From positions 199,085 to 263,084 of the forward strand of contig NZ_SLXM01000004.1 of assembly GCF_004345825.1 (NCBI RefSeq): 64,000 nucleotides of DNA, in the 5' to 3' direction. The stretch's first letter is position 1, and each line of letters begins with the position of its first letter. Under the pieces are notes generated by a model. The model ran no database searches, was not told the origin of the DNA, and saw only the letters and a program-made list of their open reading frames with translations. This document shows positions 42,642-51,083 of the stretch, piece after piece. A program made the translations under genes and the position numbers. Origin of the DNA: Tenacibaculum skagerrakense (GTDB lineage: Bacteria; Bacteroidota; Bacteroidia; Flavobacteriales; Flavobacteriaceae).

Positions 42642-43472
42642 ATGAAAAACATTTTAATACCTACCGATTTTTCAAAGAATGCCACAGATGCAGCTAAATA
42701 CACGTTAAACTTGTTTGAAAATGAAAACTGTAAGTTTTATCATCTTCATTCTGTAGATGTAGAAGTATCTAAATTGAATAACTTAACTCATAAGTTTACA
42801 CAATCTATTAGAGAAGAAGCATTGATTAAGTTAAATAAGTTGAAATCGTATTTCACTATTACAGATAGTAAGTTTACTAATAGACAAAAAACAATTTTAA
42901 GCTTTGATAGTTTGGTAGATGCTGTTAAAGTAAATACTAAAAAGCATAATATCGATTTAGTAGTCATGGGAACTAAAGGAATGACCGGTTTGCGCACTAT
43001 GCTTTTTGGAAGTAATGCGGTAAATGTTATAAATAAATCAGAAGATTGTGCCACTTTAATTGTGCCAGACGAAATAGAGTTCCAAAAAATTAAAAAAATT
43101 GGTTTTCCTACCGATTTAAAAGTAATATCTCCTAAAATTATTGAAGAGGTAAAGTTTTTAGCAGAATTACACAATGCTACCATTATGATTATGCATATTA
43201 CAGATGCTGAAAACTTAACTGAAGAACAATTTGAAAAGTTAGAATATTTAAAGAAAGAGTTTGAAGGAGTAGATCATTATTTTCATGTAATGCCGATGTA
43301 TAATAAAATTACAGATGAGATTTTAGATTTTATTGAGGATGTTGAAATAGACTTATTAGTCATCTCTAAAAATGAACATAGCTTTATTGAAAAGATTTTT
43401 AGAGAGCCAGTTATTGAAAAACTTGGGCATACTATAAAAATACCATTAATGGTAGTTCCACAAAACAATTAA
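42642..43472 (+). CDS. Universal stress protein, tandem UspA domains
   Basis: 276 residues with two Usp folds. It opens KNILIPTDFSKNATDAAKYT and carries the complete nucleotide-binding block VVMGTKGMTGLRTMLFGSNA in domain 1. Domain 2 starts at about 146 (KKIGFPTDLKVISPKIIEEV) and lacks the glycine motif. Fourth Usp of the window. It is located between HPF and the eRF1-like protein and is co-transcribed with both. Confidence 0.87.
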   Translation: MKNILIPTDFSKNATDAAKYTLNLFENENCKFYHLHSVDVEVSKLNNLTHKFTQSIREEALIKLNKLKSYFTITDSKFTNRQKTILSFDSLVDAVKVNTKKHNIDLVVMGTKGMTGLRTMLFGSNAVNVINKSEDCATLIVPDEIEFQKIKKIGFPTDLKVISPKIIEEVKFLAELHNATIMIMHITDAENLTEEQFEKLEYLKKEFEGVDHYFHVMPMYNKITDEILDFIEDVEIDLLVISKNEHSFIEKIFREPVIEKLGHTIKIPLMVVPQNN

Positions 43473-43487
43473 TCTAAAGCATAAAAA

Positions 43488-43835
43488 ATGAGAACGGGAA
43501 TTTGGTTAGATAGGCAAAATGCATTCATTGTAAAAATAGACCAAGATGTAGAGAGTTTAGTAGTGCTAAAATCTGAATTAGATAATAAAGATTTCGAAAA
43601 GGATTTGAATCAGTTAAAAGAGTATTCTAATTCTATACTACATGAAGTTGATAACACAGAAGAATTAGTACTTGTTGGTCAAGAAGAAATGCTAGAACAT
43701 TTTCATAAGCATATTGAAAGCACCAATAAAAACCTATTTAATAAAGTTATTGCAATTAGAGAGGAAGATAACATTACTGAAAATCAAATTAAGTCATATG
43801 TAAAAGATTTTTTTAAAAAAGAAATAAAAGTATAG
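43488..43835 (+). CDS. eRF1 domain 3-like small protein, paralogue of the 12712 protein
   Basis: 115 residues. It starts RTGIWLDRQNAFIVKIDQDV like the 12712 protein (IGIWLDKNQAHVVTI), has the matching core ELVLVGQEEMLEHFHKHI and the same end (NQIKSYVKDFFKK against NQVIAWVRDFYK). It is shorter, lacking the glycine-rich loop (RGGSGTRLKGGP) of its paralogue. Its operon position after HPF and Usp makes a ribosome-linked stress role likely, but the biochemical activity is unknown. Confidence 0.55.
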   Translation: MRTGIWLDRQNAFIVKIDQDVESLVVLKSELDNKDFEKDLNQLKEYSNSILHEVDNTEELVLVGQEEMLEHFHKHIESTNKNLFNKVIAIREEDNITENQIKSYVKDFFKKEIKV

Positions 43836-43904
43836 TTAAGTGTTAGGACAACACGTAATTAGTTTTTAATAGTTGATAGTTAGTAACATAGTTTTGTGTT
43901 AGTG

Positions 43905-43937
43905 AAAGGGTTTAATCGAAGGGGTTAAACCCTTTTT
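43905..43937 (+). terminator. Intrinsic terminator of the HPF operon
   Basis: AAAGGGTTTAA-N9-TTAAACCCTTT followed by T residues, 70 bp after the last gene. Confidence 0.75.
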
Positions 43938-44098
43938 TCATGCTGAATTTATTTGAGAATCAAGAAGGTAATTATCGAGATTACATCATTTCATTTGTAA
44001 TGATGCATTAGGCGAAACTATCATTCCGAGAACCTTTATCCTGAATTTATTTTGAAGGACATAGAATTCGTAATTAAAGACAAGTTGTAGTTCTCATT

Positions 44099-44155
44099 TG
44101 TCACTTCGAGTGAGCTTTATGAACCTAAAGTAAATAAAGGTTGTATCGAGAAGTA
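44099..44155. repeat. Half copy of the GTCAC-TCGAG hairpin repeat
   Basis: TGTCACTTCGAGTGAGC... to ...TGTATCGAGAAG is the left arm of the repeat found in full at 47353. The right arm is missing. In the rest of the 472-bp gap (43836-44306) I see only the HPF terminator, degenerate GAATTTATTT-containing repeats and the CcoI operator. Confidence 0.6.
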
Positions 44156-44244
44156 TTTCATTCTGAATTTATTTCAGAATCAATTACCAAGCAACCGAAT
44201 TCCATCACTTAAAACCGAACTAAAATTCAATTCAATTTGAAGCC

Positions 44245-44287
44245 TGACAAATATCATAGTTTATCATTGCAACAATTCAAATCTTTG
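44245..44287 (+). promoter_or_regulatory. FNR-like operator and -7 box of the copper ATPase gene
   Basis: TGACAAATATCA (44245-44256), 23 bp, AATCTTTG (44280-44287), 5/6 to TAnnTTTG and 19 bp before the start codon. A second, partial TTTATCATTG follows but does not form a palindrome. Confidence 0.58.
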
Positions 44288-44306
44288 CCATGGTTAAACG
44301 GATAGT

Positions 44307-46676
44307 ATGAAATCAACTTGTTACCATTGTGGAGACGATTGTGAATCTAAAGCAACAATTACTTTTGACGAAAAAAGTTTTTGTTGTAACGGTTGTAAAA
44401 CAGTATATGAAATCTTTTCATCAAATGATTTAACCTGTTATTACGACTTACAAAATAGTCCTGGAGCAACTCCTGAAGATATCAAAGGCAAGTACGATTA
44501 CTTAGATAATGAGGATATTATTGAGAAGTTACTAGAATTCAATGATGCTACTATTCAAGTTGTAAACTTGTACATTCCTCACATTCACTGTAGTTCTTGT
44601 ATTTGGATTTTAGAAAACATGCAAAAATTGCATGCTGGCATTAAAAGCTCTCAAGTAAACTTCCCTAAAAAGAGTGTAAGAATCTCTTTTTCTAAAGATG
44701 AAATTTCTCTAAAGCAAACGGTAGAATTATTAAGTTCTATTGGTTATGAACCATACATTTCTTTAGAAGATTATAGTGCAGAAAATAAGAAAGTAGACCG
44801 AAGTATTATATACAAATTAGGAGTTGCTGGATTTGCCTTTGGGAATGTGATGTTAATGTCGTTTCCAGAATATTTTGAAGTAAACGAGTTTTGGTTAGAA
44901 CAGTACAAACATATGTTCCGATGGTTGATGTTTGCTTTTTCATTACCAGTAGTATTTTATGCAGCTCAGGATTATTTTATCTCGGCTTATAAAGGAATTC
45001 GTTCGAAATTATTGAATATAGACATTCCAATTGCCTTGGGAATCATCGTGTTATTTGTTCGAAGTTCTGCGGAAATTATCCTAGATATTGGAAGTGGTTT
45101 TTTTGATAGTTTAACTGGGTTGGTTTTCTTTTTATTGCTAGGGAAATTCTTCCAACAGAAAACCTACAGCTATTTATCGTTTGTACGTGATTACAAATCA
45201 TATTTCCCAATTGCAGTAACTAGAATTGTTGGGAATAATAAGGAAGAGAATATTCAAATTTTTGATATTCAAAAAGGAGATCGATTGTTAATCCGTAATC
45301 AAGAAATCATTCCGGTAGATAGTGTGCTAATGAGTAAACATACCGAGATTGATTATAGTTTTGTAACAGGTGAAGCTGTTCCGATAGCAAAACAATCGGG
45401 AGATAAATTATTCGCAGGTGGAAAACAGGTTTCAGGTGCCATTGAAATTGAAGCCATGCATGCGGTAGAACAAAGTTACTTAACGCAATTATGGAGTAAC
45501 GATGTTTTTAAAAAAGACAAACTTTCATCATACACAAGTATTACTAATAAAATCAGCAAAAACTTTACAATAATAGTATTGTCAATTGCTTTATTGGCGA
45601 GTTTATATTGGTTTGTAGTTGATTCTGCAAAAGTACTAAATGTGTTTACGGCGGTATTAATCATAGCTTGTCCTTGTGCAATTGCCTTGGCTGCTCCGTT
45701 TACATTAGGAAATATGTTGCATATTTTCGGAAAGCGAAAGTTCTATTTAAAAAATGCATCAGTCATAGAACGTTTGGCAGAAATAAATGCGTTGGTTTTT
45801 GATAAAACAGGAACATTAACAACCAATAAAGATACAGCAATTCGTTATGAAGGAACTGAATTGAATACTGAAGAAAAAGTACAATTAAAATCGACTTTAC
45901 GAACCTCAAATCATCCGTTAAGTAGAACGATATATAATTCTCTAACCACCGTAGAAACGGTAGTTCCAAAAATAGTAAAAGAACATGTAGGAAAAGGAAT
46001 TGAAGCGGTTGTAGAACATACCTTGGTAAAAGTTGGTTCTGCTCCTTTTGTGAAGAATGAAGGGAATCAGAATACAGATACTTCGGTGCATGTAAGTATG
46101 CAAAACGGATACAAGGGAAAGTTTACTTTGAAGAATAGCTATCGAAAAGATGTAGATAAAGTGTTTAATGAGTTTTCTTCGTACGATTTGTCAGTTGTTT
46201 CTGGTGATAATGATGGAGAACAAAAACGATTAGGAGCATTGCTAACAAAGGATACCAAGTTAGTTTTCAATCAAAAACCAGAAGATAAATTAAAATACAT
46301 CGCTGCGTTGCAACAAGATGAAAAGAAAGTAGCCATGATTGGTGATGGATTGAATGATGCAGGAGCTTTGCAACAGAGTGATGTGGGTATTGCTATTTCT
46401 GAAGATATCAACGTGTTTTCACCAGCTTGCGATGCTATTTTAGATGGGAAGAAATTTGAGCAATTGCCTGCTTTTATAAAAGCATCAAAACAAGCTGTTC
46501 AAATTATTCATTATTGTTTTATTATTTCTATATTTTACAATATTATCGGGTTGTACTTTGCGGTAACCGGACAATTATCTCCAGTTATTGCGGCAATTTT
46601 AATGCCGTTAAGTTCAATTAGTATTGTAGTATTTACTACCATTGCAACAAATATTTTAGGAAGAAAAATCAAATAA
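44307..46676 (+). CDS. ccoI: CcoI-type copper-translocating P1B ATPase
   Basis: 789 residues. The N-terminus has a Cys-rich metal-binding region (STCYHCGDDCESKA, SFCCNGCKTVYE) characteristic of ATPases that serve cbb3 cytochrome oxidase. An HMA domain follows with IPHIHCSSCIWILENMQ (about 95). Downstream are the TGEAVP actuator loop, the CPC motif in IIACPCAIALAAPF, the phosphorylation site VFDKTGTLTTN and MIGDGLNDAGALQQSD. It should load copper into the oxidase from the membrane. Unusually, no ccoS, ccoN or other oxidase gene follows. Instead deoC overlaps its stop codon. Confidence 0.85.
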   Translation: MKSTCYHCGDDCESKATITFDEKSFCCNGCKTVYEIFSSNDLTCYYDLQNSPGATPEDIKGKYDYLDNEDIIEKLLEFNDATIQVVNLYIPHIHCSSCIWILENMQKLHAGIKSSQVNFPKKSVRISFSKDEISLKQTVELLSSIGYEPYISLEDYSAENKKVDRSIIYKLGVAGFAFGNVMLMSFPEYFEVNEFWLEQYKHMFRWLMFAFSLPVVFYAAQDYFISAYKGIRSKLLNIDIPIALGIIVLFVRSSAEIILDIGSGFFDSLTGLVFFLLLGKFFQQKTYSYLSFVRDYKSYFPIAVTRIVGNNKEENIQIFDIQKGDRLLIRNQEIIPVDSVLMSKHTEIDYSFVTGEAVPIAKQSGDKLFAGGKQVSGAIEIEAMHAVEQSYLTQLWSNDVFKKDKLSSYTSITNKISKNFTIIVLSIALLASLYWFVVDSAKVLNVFTAVLIIACPCAIALAAPFTLGNMLHIFGKRKFYLKNASVIERLAEINALVFDKTGTLTTNKDTAIRYEGTELNTEEKVQLKSTLRTSNHPLSRTIYNSLTTVETVVPKIVKEHVGKGIEAVVEHTLVKVGSAPFVKNEGNQNTDTSVHVSMQNGYKGKFTLKNSYRKDVDKVFNEFSSYDLSVVSGDNDGEQKRLGALLTKDTKLVFNQKPEDKLKYIAALQQDEKKVAMIGDGLNDAGALQQSDVGIAISEDINVFSPACDAILDGKKFEQLPAFIKASKQAVQIIHYCFIISIFYNIIGLYFAVTGQLSPVIAAILMPLSSISIVVFTTIATNILGRKIK

Positions 46677-47347
46677 TGAATATGGAAATACATAAATATA
46701 TCGATCATACGCTACTTAAAGCTACAGCAACAGAATCAGAAATTATAACACTTTGCGCAGAAGCAAAACAATATAATTTTTATGCAGTTTGCGTGAACGG
46801 TTCTTATGTAGAATTAGCCGCTGAAGAATTAGCAGGAACTAACGTGAAAGTAGCCGCGGTTATCGGTTTCCCATTAGGAGCTATGACTACCGAGGCAAAG
46901 TTGTTTGAAGCAAAGAATTGTATTGAAAACGGGGCATCAGAAATTGATATGGTTATCAATGTAGGAAAACTACTAGAAGGTGATTATGAGTATGTAGAAA
47001 AAGAAATTTATTTGATTAAAGAAGCAATTGGAGGGAACATTCTGAAAGTCATTTTTGAGAACTGTTACCTATCGAAAGAACAAATTAAAAAAGTGAGTGA
47101 ATTAGCCTTAAATGCGGGTGCAGACTTTATCAAAACATCCACAGGATTTGGAACTGGCGGCGCAATTTTCGAGGATGTTCAATTAATGAAAGAGGTAGTA
47201 AAAGATAAAGTTCAAATTAAAGCTGCTGGAGGCATACGAGATATTGCTACAGCTAAGAAGTATATTGAAATGGGAGTAACTCGATTAGGAACATCATCAG
47301 GTGTTGCGTTAGTTACTTCAGGAGTTTCGGATTCAAAAGGGTATTAA
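46676..47347 (+). CDS. deoC: Deoxyribose-phosphate aldolase
   Basis: 223 residues, start codon overlapping the stop of the ATPase gene (TAATG). The family blocks are HKYIDHTLLKATATESEI, AAVIGFPLGAMTTEAKLFEA, EIDMVINVGKLLEGDYEYV, the Schiff-base Lys in ADFIKTSTGFGTGGA and the phosphate site IKAAGGIRD and LGTSSGVAL. It cleaves 2-deoxyribose-5-phosphate to glyceraldehyde-3-phosphate and acetaldehyde in nucleoside salvage. It pairs with the phosphorylase gene deoD at 47865, though three repeat units lie between. Confidence 0.92.
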   Translation: MNMEIHKYIDHTLLKATATESEIITLCAEAKQYNFYAVCVNGSYVELAAEELAGTNVKVAAVIGFPLGAMTTEAKLFEAKNCIENGASEIDMVINVGKLLEGDYEYVEKEIYLIKEAIGGNILKVIFENCYLSKEQIKKVSELALNAGADFIKTSTGFGTGGAIFEDVQLMKEVVKDKVQIKAAGGIRDIATAKKYIEMGVTRLGTSSGVALVTSGVSDSKGY

Positions 47348-47352
47348 TTTAT

Positions 47353-47822
47353 TGTCACCTCGAGTGAGTTTTATGAACGTAAGAGAATAAAGATTGTATC
47401 GATAGGTGTTCAGGAGTTCAGAATTAGTTCTCGATATAAAATTGATTTCGGTTACCCTTATCAATTTCACTCGAACTGACATTTAAGTTTTCTAAATAAT
47501 ACTAAGGAATTCGAAGGATTTAAGTTTGATTTTGTCACTTCGAGTATTTTGACTGAAAGGCAAAATGTATCGAGAAGTGTTTGGGAGTTCGAAGCTAGTT
47601 TCTGATATAAAATTGATTTCGGTTACCCTTATCAATTTCACTCGAACTGACATTTAAGTGTTCTAGATAACAATAAGGAATTCTAAGGATCTAAGTTTGA
47701 TTCTGTCACTTCGAGTATTTTGACTGAAAGGCAAAATGTATCGAGAAGTGTTCAGGATTTCGGAATTAGTTCTCGATATAAAATTGATTTCGGTATTCCT
47801 TATCAATTTCATTCGTAATGAC
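47353..47822. repeat. Array of three GTCAC-TCGAG hairpin repeats
   Basis: Three full copies at 47353-47480, 47533-47651 and 47704-47822, in tandem at a period of about 171-180 bp including a conserved spacer (ATTTAAGT...AAGGAATTC). Each copy has arms TGTCACtTCGAGT and CACTCGAACTGACA, with inner arms TGTATCGAGA and TCTCGATATAAAAT, so each can fold as a long imperfect hairpin. This fills the 518-bp gap between deoC and deoD. No reading frame of credit lies inside. Confidence 0.8.
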
Positions 47823-47864
47823 ATAATAAGAGCAATCTATAAACCAACAAAAAAACAAATAAAA

Positions 47865-48563
47865 ATGAGCGTACATATAGAAGCAAAAAAAGGAGACATC
47901 GCAGAAACAGTATTGTTACCAGGTGATCCGATGAGAGCAAAATGGATTGCTGAAACTTTTTTAGAAAATCCAGTTTGCTATAATGATGTACGCGGAATGT
48001 TAGGATTTACAGGAACCTATAACGGAAAACGAATTTCTGTACAAGGAACAGGAATGGGAATTCCTTCTGCCTTAATTTATGCGCATGAACTTATTAATGA
48101 TTACGGAGTGAAAAACTTAATTCGAGTTGGTTCGGCAGGTTCGTATCAAAAGGAAGTTAAGATTCGTGATATCGTAATTGCCATGGCGGCTTCTACAAAC
48201 TCCGGATTAAACACCATTCGATTTAACGGAGCTGATTTTGCGCCAACAGCTAGTTTTGAATTGTTTCAAAAAGCGATAGAAGTAGCTAAAGAAAAAGGAA
48301 TTCCCCTAAAAGCAGGGAATATTTTAAGTTCAGATGAGTTTTACGCGGATGAATTTGAAAGCTATAAAAAGTGGGCAGCTTATGGTGTGTTGTGTGTTGA
48401 AATGGAAACCAACGGATTATACACAGTTGCGGCGAAACACAAAGTAAATGCACTTAGTATTTTAACAATTTCGGATAGCTTGGTTACAAAAGAAAGAACC
48501 ACGGCAGACGAACGAGAACAAACCTTTAAAGAAATGATTGAGATTGCTTTGGAATTGGCGTGA
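47865..48563 (+). CDS. deoD: Purine-nucleoside phosphorylase, DeoD type
   Basis: 232 residues from the ATG at 47865. Upstream in-frame codons lie inside a repeat element and are rejected. Family blocks: [20 protein letters not shown], the phosphate/ribose site [17 protein letters not shown] and [22 protein letters not shown], and [20 protein letters not shown] with the catalytic Glu. The end has [19 protein letters not shown]. It splits purine (deoxy)nucleosides with phosphate, as a hexamer in the cytosol, feeding deoC with deoxyribose phosphate. Confidence 0.92.
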   Translation: MSVHIEAKKGDIAETVLLPGDPMRAKWIAETFLENPVCYNDVRGMLGFTGTYNGKRISVQGTGMGIPSALIYAHELINDYGVKNLIRVGSAGSYQKEVKIRDIVIAMAASTNSGLNTIRFNGADFAPTASFELFQKAIEVAKEKGIPLKAGNILSSDEFYADEFESYKKWAAYGVLCVEMETNGLYTVAAKHKVNALSILTISDSLVTKERTTADEREQTFKEMIEIALELA

Positions 48564-48599
48564 GTTCAACAAAAAAGCAAACAAAAAGATATAATTCAC

Positions 48600-49961
48600 A
48601 TGAAATCACTAATTCAAAAATATAATATTCCAGGCCCACGTTACACTAGTTATCCAACCGTTCCCTATTGGGATGAAACTACGTTTTCAAAAGAAAAATG
48701 GATTGAAAGTTTCAAACTATCGTTTAAAGAGAGCAATACAAAAGAAGGAATTAGTTTATATATTCATTTACCTTTTTGCGAAAGTTTATGTACGTTTTGT
48801 GCCTGTCATAAACACATTACCAAACGCCACGAAGTAGAAGAACCATACATCAACACTCTGTTAAAAGAATGGGATTTGTACAAAGCTTATATGAATGAAG
48901 CTCCTGTAATTAAAGAAATTCATTTAGGTGGTGGAACTCCGACATTTTTTGCAAGCAGTCAACTGCAAAAATTAATGAACGGATTGTTAGAAGAAAGTAT
49001 CAAACATCCAGATTTTGAATTTAGTTTTGAAGGACATCCGAACAACACAACCAAAGAACAATTACAAGCTTTGTATGATGTTGGATTCACTCGTGTGAGT
49101 TATGGAGTACAAGATTACAATCCTCAAGTTCAAAAAGCCATTCATAGGATTCAGTCCTACCAGCAAGTGCAATTGGTTACAGAATGGGCAAGAGAAATTG
49201 GATATACTTCGGTAAGTCACGATTTAATCTTCGGATTACCATTTCAAACGCGTGAAAGCATTACCGATACCATTTTAAAAACCAAGGAATTATTACCTGA
49301 TCGTATTTCGTTTTACAGTTACGCACATGTGCCTTGGGTAAAAGGAGTTGGGCAACGCGGATTTAGTGAAGAGCATTTACCGAAAGATGATGAGAAACGT
49401 GCGTTGTATGAATTGGGTAAACAGCTGTTAACAGATATTGGTTATCACGAAATCGGAATGGATCATTTTGCCTTACCATCGGATTCTTTATACAAAGCTA
49501 CAGAAGAGCAAACCTTGCATCGTAATTTCATGGGATATACCTCTAGCAAAACGCAATTAATGATTGGTTTAGGAATGTCATCTATTAGCGATTCTTGGTA
49601 CGGATTTGCTCAAAATGTAAAAACGGTAAAGGAGTATCAATCGTTGGTAGAACAAGGAGAAATTCCTGTATTTCGTGGACATATATTAAATGAGGAAGAT
49701 TTAGTAATTCGCAAGCATATTTTAAACATTATGTGTCATTTTCAAACAGATTGGAAACAAGAAAATGAGATGTTCACAGAACTACCAAAATCTTTAAATT
49801 TATTGGAAGAAATCGCGGCAGATAAACTTATTGATATCAAGAATGATTCCATTCAAGTACGAAAAGAAGCACGTCCATTTATAAGAAATATTTGCATGGC
49901 TTTTGATATGCGATTACAACGTAAACAACCCGAGACAAAGTTGTTTTCTATGACGATATAG
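48600..49961 (+). CDS. hemN: Oxygen-independent coproporphyrinogen III oxidase
   Basis: 453 residues, the usual HemN length. The N-terminus reads KYNIPGPRYTSYPTVPYWDE and the radical-SAM cluster motif is LPFCESLCTFCACHKHI (C-x3-C-x2-C, with the extra Cys of true HemN). Further marks are HLGGGTPTF and the C-terminal HemN domain. It decarboxylates coproporphyrinogen III to protoporphyrinogen IX without O2 using S-adenosylmethionine, so haem can be made in anoxia. I find no FNR-like palindrome in its 36-bp upstream gap. It may be read through from deoD. Confidence 0.92.
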   Translation: MKSLIQKYNIPGPRYTSYPTVPYWDETTFSKEKWIESFKLSFKESNTKEGISLYIHLPFCESLCTFCACHKHITKRHEVEEPYINTLLKEWDLYKAYMNEAPVIKEIHLGGGTPTFFASSQLQKLMNGLLEESIKHPDFEFSFEGHPNNTTKEQLQALYDVGFTRVSYGVQDYNPQVQKAIHRIQSYQQVQLVTEWAREIGYTSVSHDLIFGLPFQTRESITDTILKTKELLPDRISFYSYAHVPWVKGVGQRGFSEEHLPKDDEKRALYELGKQLLTDIGYHEIGMDHFALPSDSLYKATEEQTLHRNFMGYTSSKTQLMIGLGMSSISDSWYGFAQNVKTVKEYQSLVEQGEIPVFRGHILNEEDLVIRKHILNIMCHFQTDWKQENEMFTELPKSLNLLEEIAADKLIDIKNDSIQVRKEARPFIRNICMAFDMRLQRKQPETKLFSMTI

Positions 49962-49972
49962 GTTTATTCTGT

Positions 49973-49986
49973 CCCGAAGTTTCGGG
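49973..49986 (+). terminator. Hairpin CCCGAAGTTTCGGG with T-rich tail
   Basis: A short dyad followed by ATTTT, 12 bp after hemN. The same hairpin with about 40 bases of identical flank (ATCAATTATGAATTTTTAAT) recurs at 52032, so it is a terminator that is also part of a dispersed repeat. Confidence 0.6.
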
Positions 49987-50022
49987 ATTTTCAGTATCAA
50001 TTATGAATTTTTAATTACGAAT

Positions 50023-50154
50023 TGTCACATCGAGTTAAATCATGAGAAATGAAATGTATCATGATTTTGTATCGAGATGTAATTTGGAATACAAAACTCG
50101 TTCTCGATACAAAATTGTTTTCACTGCGTTCCAATCAATTTCACTCGAACTGAC
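50023..50154. repeat. GTCAC-TCGAG hairpin repeat
   Basis: One full copy with the arms TGTCACATCGAGT and TCACTCGAACTGACA and inner arms TTTGTATCGAGATG and TTCTCGATACAAAA. It is followed by a half copy at 50168-50224 that abuts the GIY-YIG gene. Confidence 0.75.
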
Positions 50155-50167
50155 AGTTGAATTCCTT

Positions 50168-50224
50168 TGTCACATCGAGTGAAATCATGAGAAATGAAAT
50201 GTATCATGATTTTGTATCGAGATG
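50168..50224. repeat. Left half of the hairpin repeat abutting the GIY-YIG gene
   Basis: TGTCACATCGAGTGAAATCA to TATCGAGATG ends at the base before the stop codon of the nuclease gene (minus strand). The other side of the gene carries another fragment (50547-50570, TATCACATCGAGTGATTGTT), so the gene sits where the loop of a repeat would be. Confidence 0.65.
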
Positions 50225-50515
50225 CTATTTGAACAATTTCTTCGATAAATTAGGCAACTCCTCGAACATATTATTAATCAACGCTTCCTTTTTTGCTCTA
50301 GACCATTTCTTGATTTGCTTTTCTTTTATAATTGCTAAAGCAACCTCTTTAAATTCAGTGTAAAAAACTAAAACAACAGGACGCCGTTTAAAAGTATAAC
50401 TGTTTTTATATTTTCCTATTTGATGCTCCTCAATTCTTCTAGATAAATTAGATGTAACTCCAACATAATATGAGTCATCAGAACATTTTAAAATGTAGAC
50501 AAAGTATTTTTTCAT
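50225..50515 (-). CDS. Single-domain GIY-YIG nuclease
   Basis: 96 residues. KYFVYILKCSDDSYYVGVTS has the paired motifs Y-V-Y and Y-V-G in place of GIY-YIG, followed by NLSRRIEEHQIGKYKNSYTF with the catalytic Arg and His, and a C-terminal Glu region (KEKQIKKWSRAKKEALI). This is the UPF0213 type of small GIY-YIG protein. It is the only gene between hemN and the DUF6261 gene and is flanked on both sides by hairpin repeats. Linkage of the nuclease with spread of the repeats is an attractive but untested idea. Confidence 0.8.
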   Translation of the reverse strand: MKKYFVYILKCSDDSYYVGVTSNLSRRIEEHQIGKYKNSYTFKRRPVVLVFYTEFKEVALAIIKEKQIKKWSRAKKEALINNMFEELPNLSKKLFK

Positions 50516-50586
50516 AGCATAACAAAAGTACTATTATTAATTTAATATCACATCGAGTGATTGTTATGAGGGTTTTAGTAGCCCAA

Positions 50587-51003
50587 TGTCACATCGAGTG
50601 ATTCTTTGATGCGATAGCAGCAAAGAATTGTATCGAGATGTAATTAGGAACTCCAAACTTGTTCTCGATACAAAATTGTTTTCCATTGCGTTCCAATCAA
50701 TTTCACTCGAACTGAAAGTTGAACTCCACTGTCACATCGAGTGATTCTTAGATGCGATAGCAACAAAGAATTGTATCGAGATGTAATTAGGAACTCCAAA
50801 CTTGTTCTCGATACAAAATTGTTTTCCATTGCGTTCCAATCAATTTCACTCGAACTGACAGTTGAACTCCACTGTCACATTGAGTGATTCTTACGTGCGA
50901 CAGCAGCAAAAGAATTGTATCGAGATGTAATTAGGAACTCCAAACTCGTTCTCGATACAAAATTGTTTTCCACTGTGTTCCAATCAATTTCACTCGAACT
51001 GAC
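50587..51003. repeat. Array of three GTCACATCGAG hairpin repeats
   Basis: Full copies at 50587-50716, 50730-50859 and 50873-51003, period 143 bp, with near-identical sequence. The first copy has a mutated right end (CTGAAAG for CTGACAG) and the third a changed left arm (CATTGAG). Together with the fragment at 50547 this fills the 568-bp gap before the DUF6261 gene. Confidence 0.8.
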
Positions 51004-51031
51004 ACTAGGATCATTATAAAAAAAAACAAAA

Positions 51032-51052
51032 AACCGTAGCATTACACTACGG
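51032..51052 (-). terminator. Terminator of the DUF6261 gene
   Basis: On the minus strand CCGTAG-TGTAATG-CTACGG is followed by TTTTTTG and more T. It lies 31 bp after the gene's stop codon. Confidence 0.75.
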
Positions 51053-51083
51053 TCAATATAAACAACGAGAAGAACTGATATGA

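Noticed and set aside
47353..47822. Regular repeat-spacer pattern reminiscent of a CRISPR array
   Set aside because: Repeats are about 120 bp, spacers resemble each other, and no cas gene is near. It is a tandem array of hairpin repeats.
47736..47864. Extra 43-residue N-terminus for deoD
   Set aside because: This part is translated repeat DNA. The PNP fold starts with the ATG at 47865, which has a normal A-rich leader.
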